This document shows positions 58,264 through 64,000 of a stretch of DNA of 64,000 bases, piece by piece; within the stretch, counting starts at the first letter, position 1, and the number at the start of each line of letters is the position of its first letter. The translations under genes were made by a program, and so were the position numbers. The notes beneath the pieces were generated by a model. That model was not told the DNA's origin and did no database searches. It was given only the letters and a program-made list of their open reading frames with translations. Where the stretch lies: NCBI GenBank assembly GCA_016699445.1, contig CP064976.1, forward strand, positions 930,001 to 994,000, read 5' to 3'. This stretch comes from Deltaproteobacteria bacterium. Its GTDB lineage: Bacteria > UBA10199 > JACPAL01 > GCA-016699445.

Positions 58264-60245
58264 AAAAGTTCTATATCACCACAGCCATTGATTACGTGAA
58301 CAATATCCCTCATCTGGGGACGGCTTATGAGAAGATTGCGGCCGATGCTTATGCTCGGTTTTTGAGACTTGAAGGTCATGATGTTCACTTTCAAATGGGT
58401 AATGACGAACACAGTGCGGGAGTTCAAAAAGAAGCGATTGCTCAAGGCATGGATGTTAAAAAGTATTGTGATGGGATGCGCGTCAAATTTGAAGCGATTT
58501 GGAAATCTCTCGATATTTCTTATGATGATTTTATCCAAACCAGCGAACCGCGACATCACGAAAGTGTGAAGGCTTTTTTAAAACTATTAAATCCCGAAGA
58601 CATTGAAAAGAAGCCTTATGAAGGTTGGTATTGTGAAGGCTGTGAAGCTTTTTTGATGGAGAAAGACTTAGTCGACAAACAATGTGCGGCTCACAAAAGA
58701 GAGCCTAAGTGGCTTCATGAAGAAAATTATTATTTTCTTCTTTCCAAATACCAACAGAAGCTTCTGGATTTTTATGAAGCTAACCCTGATTTTATCGTCC
58801 CAGAAGTCCGTCGCAATGAGGTTTTGAGTTTGGTCAAATCAGGTTTGCAAGACATCAGTATTTCACGATCGACTTTTAATTGGGGGATTCCGTTTCCTCA
58901 AGATCCATCGCATGTCGTGTATGTGTGGTTTGATGCTTTGCTCAATTATCTCACTGCGGTGGGTTTTGGTCAGGATTCTTCTGAAGCCAAATCTCAATGG
59001 AAAAAATGGTGGCCTGCGGATCTTCATGTGGTTGGAAAAGATATCACTCGCTTCCACTGTGTGATCTGGCCTGCGATGCTCATGAGCGCAGGACTTGAAA
59101 TTCCCAAAGCGGTTTTTGGACATGGATTCGTTTATCTCAAAGGCGAAAAAATGAGTAAGACTTTGGGCAATATTGTCACACCCTTGGACATTGTCCCTCA
59201 ATATGGACCTGATGCCCTACGCTATTATCTCTTACGTGAATCGAGTTTTGGTTCGGATGGGGATTTTACTTGGGATAATTTTATCAAACGTTTCAATAGT
59301 GATTTGGCTAACGATATTGGAAATCTTTTAAATCGCACTCTGGGAATGGCCACAAAATATCTCGATGGAAAAATCAAAAAACCAGCGACAACTGAAGCGA
59401 CCGATGAAGATAAGGTATTGAGAAAAACGATCGAAGAGATTTTACCCAAAATGAAAGTAGCTCTCGATTATCAAAAATCGGGAGATATCAATTTTCACAC
59501 AGCACTAGCATCGATTTGGGAAGGGATTGCCGCGGGCGATAAATATATCGACACCTGCGCCCCGTGGAAACTCTCCAAAGAAGGTAAGACTCAGGATATT
59601 GAGAGGGTTCTTTATAATGTTCTCGATAGTCTTCGAAACATTGCCATCCTTGTCTCGCCCTTCATTCCAGGAGCGGCCCAGAAGATTTGGAAGCAATTAG
59701 GTTTGGAAAACTTTACTCAACAAAACTTTAAAAACATTTCCTGGGCTCAATCAGATCAATTTACCGTCTCTGTGGGACAGCCGATTTTTCCCAGAATTGA
59801 AACCAATATCGTAGGGGCGCAATTGATTGCGCCCAAAATAAAAACGGGCGTGATTAATCACGCCCCTACAGAAAGAAAAAAAATGGAAACACCCGCAACA
59901 CCAGCAGCTCCAGCAACAGAACAAATCAGCATCGACGATTTTATGAAAGTGGATCTTCGTATCGCTGAAATCAAACAAGCTGAAAAAGTCGAAGGCGCTG
60001 ACAAACTTCTCAAACTTCAACTCGACGTCGGTGGCGAACCCCGACAAATCGTGGCGGGCATTGCCCTGCATTACAAACCCGAAGAACTCATCGGCAAAAA
60101 AATCACGATTGTGGCCAACCTAAAACCAGCTAAAATCCGCGGCGTGGAATCACACGGCATGTTACTCGCCGCAAGTGACGCCAATGGATTGTCGGTGCTG
60201 ACACTAGATCGCGGTATTGTGGGCTCGGGAGCGAAGGCTAAATAA
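58260..60245 (+). CDS. metG: Methionyl-tRNA synthetase with C-terminal tRNA-binding domain
   Basis: 661 residues. Class I motifs: TTAIDYVNNIPHLGTAYE (HIGH-type) and YLKGEKMSKTLGN (KMSKS). A zinc-type knuckle, WYCEGCEAFL and CAAHKRE, is present. After the anticodon-binding helices, a linker of about 60 residues leads to the C-terminal EMAP-II-type OB domain (ISIDDFMKVDLRIAEIKQAE to GMLLAAS), which aids tRNA binding. In the linker, residues IVGAQLIAPKIKTGVINHAPT are encoded by a palindromic repeat (59811-59869) that keeps the frame open. It overlaps holB (ATGA) and xthA (TAATG). Confidence 0.95.
   Translation: MKKFYITTAIDYVNNIPHLGTAYEKIAADAYARFLRLEGHDVHFQMGNDEHSAGVQKEAIAQGMDVKKYCDGMRVKFEAIWKSLDISYDDFIQTSEPRHHESVKAFLKLLNPEDIEKKPYEGWYCEGCEAFLMEKDLVDKQCAAHKREPKWLHEENYYFLLSKYQQKLLDFYEANPDFIVPEVRRNEVLSLVKSGLQDISISRSTFNWGIPFPQDPSHVVYVWFDALLNYLTAVGFGQDSSEAKSQWKKWWPADLHVVGKDITRFHCVIWPAMLMSAGLEIPKAVFGHGFVYLKGEKMSKTLGNIVTPLDIVPQYGPDALRYYLLRESSFGSDGDFTWDNFIKRFNSDLANDIGNLLNRTLGMATKYLDGKIKKPATTEATDEDKVLRKTIEEILPKMKVALDYQKSGDINFHTALASIWEGIAAGDKYIDTCAPWKLSKEGKTQDIERVLYNVLDSLRNIAILVSPFIPGAAQKIWKQLGLENFTQQNFKNISWAQSDQFTVSVGQPIFPRIETNIVGAQLIAPKIKTGVINHAPTERKKMETPATPAAPATEQISIDDFMKVDLRIAEIKQAEKVEGADKLLKLQLDVGGEPRQIVAGIALHYKPEELIGKKITIVANLKPAKIRGVESHGMLLAASDANGLSVLTLDRGIVGSGAKAK
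59811..59869. repeat. Palindromic GTAGGGGC repeat, copy 5 (inside metG)
   Basis: 59 bp with ends GTAGGGGCG and CGCCCCTAC. Two hairpins, GGGCGCAATTGATTGCGCCC and GGGCGTGATTAATCACGCCC, are joined by an AAAATAAAAAC spacer. It lies in the linker between the MetRS core and the C-terminal tRNA-binding domain. Confidence 0.85.
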
Positions 60246-61003
60246 TGTCTTTGAAACTTATCAGCTGGAATGTGAACGGAATTCGGGCGATTGTGAAAAA
60301 GAATTTTTATGAATTCTTAAAAGATCACGAGCCGGATGTTTTAGGACTTCAGGAAGTGAAGGCTCAACGTGAACAGGTACATCTGGAAGTTCCTGGTTAT
60401 GAGATTTATTGGAATGCCGCAAAAAAGCCGGGTTATTCAGGAACTGCCCTCCTCACTAAAATCAAACCGCAGGATGTCACTTACGGCATTGGCCATGAAG
60501 ATCATGATAATGAAGGACGCGTGATCACAGCGGAATTTCCCGAGTATTTTTTGGTCAATGTGTACGTCCCGAATGCCGGTGAAGAGCTCAAACGGCTCCC
60601 CTACCGCATGCAATGGGATGAAGCCTTTCGCACATATTTGAAAGGCTTAGAAAAGAAAAAACCTGTGATTGTCTGCGGAGATCTCAATGTGGCGCATACG
60701 GAGATCGATCTGGCTAATCCTGGGCCTAATCGAGGATCGTCAGGATTTACGGATGAAGAACGGGCTAATTTCACAAAATTTTTAGAATCAGGATTTACGG
60801 ATTCCTTCCGGCATTTTTATCCCGATCTCACGAAGCAATATACATGGTGGACGTATCGTTTCGGCGCTCGCTCCCGAAACGTCGGGTGGAGAATTGATTA
60901 TTTTTGTTTTTCAAAAGATTTCGCGGCGGCGACCAAAGATGCTTTTATTCGACCAGAGGTTCTTGGTTCAGATCATTGCCCTGTGGGCCTGGTGTTGAAG
61001 TAA
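60245..61003 (+). CDS. xthA: Exodeoxyribonuclease III
   Basis: 252 residues. Base-excision-repair AP endonuclease/3' exonuclease with all metal and catalytic residues: SWNVNGIRA (Asn), LGLQEVKAQREQV (Glu), NVYVPNAGEEL (Tyr), CGDLNVAHTEIDLANP (Asp-Asn) and GSDHCPVGLVL (Asp-His). YTWWTYRFGARSRNVGWRIDYF is also a family hallmark. Its first base coincides with the last base of the metG stop (TAATG), so translation is coupled. The 3' end overlaps the converging alpha/beta-hydrolase gene by 59 bp. Confidence 0.95.
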   Translation: MSLKLISWNVNGIRAIVKKNFYEFLKDHEPDVLGLQEVKAQREQVHLEVPGYEIYWNAAKKPGYSGTALLTKIKPQDVTYGIGHEDHDNEGRVITAEFPEYFLVNVYVPNAGEELKRLPYRMQWDEAFRTYLKGLEKKKPVIVCGDLNVAHTEIDLANPGPNRGSSGFTDEERANFTKFLESGFTDSFRHFYPDLTKQYTWWTYRFGARSRNVGWRIDYFCFSKDFAAATKDAFIRPEVLGSDHCPVGLVLK

Positions 61004-62024
61004 CAAGAACTCTTCTGAAAAAATGCCCTAATTCTTCTCTCAACAAATCTGGCTTTTCTATTTCAACTAAATGGCTACATCCCGGAATACTTAAAAGCTG
61101 CAAATTACCTTTAGTTTCATTGATTATTTCCACAACTCTCTGATGTTGATGATCATTCACAGTACCATCCATTTCCCCTCGCACCACAAAAAAATGAACA
61201 CCCTTGGCCGCTGAATCTCTAAGGGCTTCACTCAGATCTTCTTGATATAAACTTGTTACTAATGAAAAAACACCAGCGTTGATGGGATATTGCCGCCTCA
61301 AAATATTATAAACTTCTTGATCTGTATGTCTCTCCAAAAATCTTAGATTTTTATTTTCATTCAACCCTGGCGCACCATGACTTAAATAAAATAGCCTGTT
61401 CAAAAAAGCATAACCGCCTGAAAAATATTCTACTGATCTTCCAAGAAAATTGTAAAAAGCCATTTTGGCAAAACCCATGGCACCCATCTCACGACGTGCT
61501 GGACAGGCTATGATAGGAGGGGTTGTTTGGATACCTTTTGGTTTTCGAACTATCCCATGTTGAGTATTAAGCTTAGCTTCTTCTGTGGAATTAAATTTCG
61601 CCCAATCAGAAGTCAGAATCCCATTGATGAAAACACACTCTTTCAACTGATCTCCAAACACATCCATCGCTGCTGCTTTTAAAACTACTTTTTGCCCACC
61701 CGAAGTAGCGACGACACCTAAATCAATATTCCCATAAACCGCTTGCACTCCCTGAACGATCAAACTCATCTCTTCGACAACACCCTCTGTACCAAATCGT
61801 CCCGAGAGTGGGGAATACAGCAATACCGCTGTCCCACCTTCTGCTAAAATATCTTTATAGAGATGTGCTGTTTCTTCTGTATATCCAGTTCCAGGCCCTG
61901 CTTGATGAAGAATCACGCGAGCAATTTTCTGACGAGAGTTTGGAGGAGTCAAAAGCTGACACGTCAGACCTTGAGCCAAGAGTCGAGACTGAAGATCGCC
62001 TGAAGGTAATGTAGCAACTGCCAT
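60945..62024 (-). CDS. Alpha/beta-hydrolase fold protein
   Basis: 359 residues from the ATG at 62022-62024, which has GAAAGGA upstream; an in-frame start at 62066 would add fourteen residues without a ribosome site. The order of elements fits the fold: strand and oxyanion loop (RVILHQAGPGTGYTEE), nucleophile-elbow-like VVATSGGQKVVLKAA (Ser in TSGGQ), acidic GEMDGTVND and late His in IPGCSHLVEI. Substrate unknown; close to serine hydrolases or lipases in plan. Its 3' end overlaps xthA by 59 bp on the opposite strand. Confidence 0.7.
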   Translation of the reverse strand: MAVATLPSGDLQSRLLAQGLTCQLLTPPNSRQKIARVILHQAGPGTGYTEETAHLYKDILAEGGTAVLLYSPLSGRFGTEGVVEEMSLIVQGVQAVYGNIDLGVVATSGGQKVVLKAAAMDVFGDQLKECVFINGILTSDWAKFNSTEEAKLNTQHGIVRKPKGIQTTPPIIACPARREMGAMGFAKMAFYNFLGRSVEYFSGGYAFLNRLFYLSHGAPGLNENKNLRFLERHTDQEVYNILRRQYPINAGVFSLVTSLYQEDLSEALRDSAAKGVHFFVVRGEMDGTVNDHQHQRVVEIINETKGNLQLLSIPGCSHLVEIEKPDLLREELGHFFRRVLVTSTPGPQGNDLNQEPLVE

Positions 62025-62111
62025 AAAAATCCTTTCGAAGAGCCCTTGTCTTCGGCTTGGCGTCAAAAAGGTTGCTAGGTCTTTGAGGAATTTGTCATAG
62101 GCCCTTCACTT

Positions 62112-62846
62112 ATGTCTGAAACACCATCACCCATCGCCATCATCTATGCTCTCAAAGAGGAATTGAAACCTCTCCTCAAAGACTTTGATGGTCAAGAACA
62201 CCTCTCCACATGCCGGGCACAACTGACTCAAGGGACTCTTTATAATCTTCCGACTTTTATGTGTCGCACCGGAGTTGGGATGCCCAATGCTCATGAAGGC
62301 ACAGAACTGGTGACAAAAAATACTACGCCCTCTGTGATTATTTCTGCAGGGTTTGCCGGAGCCTGTCATCCAGACTTAAAAACGGGTGATGTTATTTTGG
62401 TGAATGAAATTCGAAGTGAGACGCCAACCGATCGTTTTATTTCCGAACCTGTTTGGCGAAAAAAAATGCAATCGGCACTTCAAAAATCAGGACTTCCTTA
62501 TCGCGAAGGCTCTCTCATGACAGCGTGGAAGCTCGCCGGACAAACTCAAAAAGAAAAATTTGGTCAAGCGGGACACTTAGCCATAGATATGGAAACAGCG
62601 GCTATTGCGGCTATTGTGAGAAGGGCTCAAATACCTTTTTTATCTTTGCGTGTAATTTTTGATCCACTTACAGAAACACTGCCTCTGACAGATTTACCGG
62701 AAGGTTCCCATCCGGGACTTTTCGTCATCAAAAACCCAAAAATGCTTTTGAAGATTCCAAAATATTTTAAAATGAATCTAAAAGCCCAAAAAGCTCTCTC
62801 CACAGCCCTCAAGTTTTTCTTTCAAGAAATTAAAAGTTGTCAGTAA
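62112..62846 (+). CDS. Nucleosidase/phosphorylase family protein (PNP/UDP superfamily)
   Basis: 244 residues. The PNP/UDP fold is visible: ICRTGVGMPNAHEGTEL-like CRTGVGMPNA, VIISAGFAGACHPDLKTGDVILVNEI, and the substrate-binding AIDMETAAIAAI (METxA with Glu). Family members cleave or phosphorolyse MTA, SAH, futalosine or related compounds, and the closest pattern I recall is hopanoid-cluster HpnG; no other hopanoid gene is near. The last codons, including the TAA stop, fall inside an inverted repeat arm starting at 62832. No Shine-Dalgarno is obvious. Confidence 0.75.
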   Translation: MSETPSPIAIIYALKEELKPLLKDFDGQEHLSTCRAQLTQGTLYNLPTFMCRTGVGMPNAHEGTELVTKNTTPSVIISAGFAGACHPDLKTGDVILVNEIRSETPTDRFISEPVWRKKMQSALQKSGLPYREGSLMTAWKLAGQTQKEKFGQAGHLAIDMETAAIAAIVRRAQIPFLSLRVIFDPLTETLPLTDLPEGSHPGLFVIKNPKMLLKIPKYFKMNLKAQKALSTALKFFFQEIKSCQ

Positions 62847-62975
62847 AATAGTGAGTGAGTACTGCCGAAGTCCAGCTTTGCTGGCGAGGCAAACGGAATC
62901 GCAACGACGAGGTCGCCGGTTCGATCCCGGTCATCTCCATATTTTTAATCGTTCACTATTTTACTCACAACTTTT
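62832..62975. repeat. Inverted-repeat element enclosing a tRNA 3'-end-like sequence
   Basis: Two 23-bp arms, 62832-62854 and 62953-62975, match at 22 of 23 positions. The left arm includes the stop codon of the nucleosidase gene. The 98-bp interior holds a small hairpin (CCAGC-TTT-GCTGG, 62872-62884) and a T-arm-like segment. A T run follows the right arm. It could be a mini-mobile element, an integration scar, or a structured RNA. Confidence 0.6.
62907..62939 (+). other. tRNA 3'-end-like fragment
   Basis: GAGGTCG-CCGGTTCGATCCCGG-TCATCTCCA reads as a tRNA variable loop, a T arm (CCGG/CCGG stem with TTCGATC loop) and a 3' acceptor strand. The matching 5' acceptor strand GGAGATG and an anticodon arm are not found upstream, so it is a fragment and not a complete tRNA gene. 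Confidence 0.5.
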
Positions 62976-63000
62976 TCTCATTATACCGAAAATAAGGAAT

Positions 63001-63927
63001 GGCTGTTATCGTATCAGGTGAACATATAGGGTCCTACGCCATAGCCGATATCTGGTTCAAAGGCGCTCAACCAAATTGGGCCAACCCTCAAACTCTGGAT
63101 AATTTTCTTTTTGAAAACCATATTGAAGAACTCACAAAAGCTATTAAAGACTCTATAGGATTTCCTGTTCAAGCCATATTTCTAAGGAGTAAAGGTCGTA
63201 GTTTTGCGCCGGTGGCAATGCCCTCTTTTTAAAAGAATGCCTGCTGACGGATCGTATTGAAGATCGTAACATCAAAGGCGCCATGTCCTATATTCGTAAA
63301 GCTGATGAGCTGTGCCAACTCATTGCTCAATCTCCCATACCCATTATTTCTTTTCTTCAAGGAGAAGCTATTGGTCTCGGAGCCGAGATCGCTTGTGCAA
63401 GCTCTCATATAGTGGTCACAGCTGAAGCGACTCTCTCGATCCCTCAACTCTTCATGGGACTCATCATGCTTTCAATCCCCAGACTTGTTGAAAAAGTCGG
63501 CCCTGGATTGGCGTTTTTAATTCAAACAAGCACTCCGCCCAAAACACCTCTGACGGCTCCTCAAATGCTCGCGATGGGTTTAGCAGAAGCTCAAGTGGAT
63601 CATGTAGAAGCTGGTTATCAATTAATTCCCAAACTCTTGAATGCCAAAATCTTGAATAAACGATTAGCTGAAAAAACCGAAGGCTGTCGCAATATTTCTA
63701 TAATATTGGATTCTTCTCACGTACGCGAAAATTTGATTCGGGGAACTCTTCCCCAACAGGCTCCAGAATGGCTGAGGAAGCTTAAAGCCAGGGTCGATTC
63801 TATTCATAACAGAGACGCTTTAAACTTAGTTGAAAAAATATTGAATGGAGCAAAGCCTGACTTGCTAGAAACAGAAATGCCCCAATTGCTGGGGCATCCT
63901 GATGTTTTCAACTTTTTAAGAAAATAA
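63001..63927 (+). CDS. Enoyl-CoA hydratase/isomerase family (frameshifted)
   Basis: About 308 residues when joined. The first frame starts at 63001 (after AATAAGG) and stops at 63232; one extra T in the T4 run 63202-63205 turns the end into RSKGRSFCAGGNALFLKECLLTDRIED, continuing in the second frame. FCAGGN and IPIISFLQGEAIGLGAEIACASSHIVV are the two oxyanion-loop regions of the crotonase fold. The downstream residue usually Glu or Asp at the active site is not certain. Reaction and substrate cannot be told apart among hydratases, isomerases and thioesterases. Confidence 0.78.
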
Positions 63928-63928
63928 A

Positions 63929-64000
63929 CTAGACCGAAAAGCTATGTCCACAGCCGCAAGATCCTGAGGCATTCGGATTTTTCACCGAAAAACCAGAACC
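63929..64000 (-). CDS. A-type iron-sulfur carrier protein, C-terminal part
   Basis: Only the last 23 codons lie in the window, ending GFSVKNPNASGSCGCGHSFSV. The CGCGxSF ending, after NPNA, is the conserved C-terminus of IscA/ErpA/SufA-type carriers with the two metal-binding cysteines. It runs off the right edge and converges with the hydratase gene. Which A-type protein it is cannot be told. Confidence 0.85.
   Translation of the reverse strand, partial: GSGFSVKNPNASGSCGCGHSFSV

Noticed and set aside
62840..62940. Complete tRNA or tmRNA gene
   Set aside because: No matching 5' acceptor strand or anticodon arm and no LAA-ending tag codons; only a 3'-end-like fragment remains.
2309..63927. 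Calling the split genes pseudogenes
   Set aside because: The breaks are single bases, mostly in homopolymers, in essential genes with otherwise intact motifs, so sequence error is more likely.

Overview
The window is a gene-dense, AT-leaning stretch of chromosome from a Gram-negative (diderm) bacterium. Diderm markers are an adjacent TamB/TamA pair, two further predicted outer-membrane barrels, lipoproteins and the peptidoglycan-recycling ligase Mpl. The mix (long-form HisG, class II ribonucleotide reductase, crotonyl-CoA carboxylase/reductase, a bacterial topoisomerase VI, a four-cysteine YggX-like protein) fits a deltaproteobacterial-grade lineage, but I cannot name the taxon. I see no rRNA genes, complete tRNAs, CRISPR arrays, prophage or insertion sequences.

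Layout. 1-4.1 kb: the 5' part of a B12/radical-SAM gene, an Smr protein, a YjbQ protein and a topoisomerase VI A/B pair. 4.2-8 kb: pyrE, then hbd and ccrA (C4 acyl-CoA metabolism) and hisG. 8-13.3 kb: a lipoprotein plus outer-membrane barrel pair, then a pyruvate/2-oxoacid dehydrogenase operon (E1 alpha, E1 beta, E2). 13.4-24.7 kb: tldD, dcd, a kinase-dCMP deaminase fusion, a YggX-like protein, a VWA protein, a 1111-residue surface protein behind a sigma-54-like promoter, mrp and an aldehyde dehydrogenase. 24.8-32.1 kb: the riboflavin genes (ribD, ribE, ribBA, ribH) with nusB and an M17-N-domain protein, interrupted by a subtilisin-like lipoprotein. 32.2-39.4 kb: panD, ilvC, gltX, a PAP2 phosphatase with a polyprenol-kinase-like protein, an isocitrate/isopropylmalate dehydrogenase, vapBC and a NuoI-like ferredoxin. 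39.5-48.5 kb: a run of LD-carboxypeptidase, beta-lactamase-like hydrolase, mpl, tamB and tamA. 48.8-64 kb: a porin-like barrel, a RidA protein, a methyltransferase, pepA, nrdJ, tmk, holB, metG, xthA, an alpha/beta hydrolase, a nucleoside phosphorylase, an enoyl-CoA hydratase and the end of an A-type Fe-S carrier gene.

Two features cut across the window. First, five copies of a palindromic repeat with GTAGGGGC...GCCCCTAC-type ends occur. Three lie in frame inside conserved genes (radical SAM, ribD, metG), and the other two supply the TAG stop codons of pyrE and pdhC. This resembles the protein-coding palindromic elements of Rickettsia. Second, at least eleven single-base frameshifts, mostly in homopolymers, split otherwise well-conserved and often essential genes (top6B, tldD, aldehyde dehydrogenase, isocitrate dehydrogenase, tamB, tamA twice, pepA, nrdJ, tmk, enoyl-CoA hydratase). 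Nine need an added base and two need a base removed. Because most of these genes are housekeeping, I read them mainly as sequence errors and annotate each as one gene, noting the break.

Regulation is clearest in front of nrdJ: a TTGACA/TATATT promoter, a near-consensus NrdR box over the -10 element, a second weaker box 32 bp downstream, and two DnaA-box matches.
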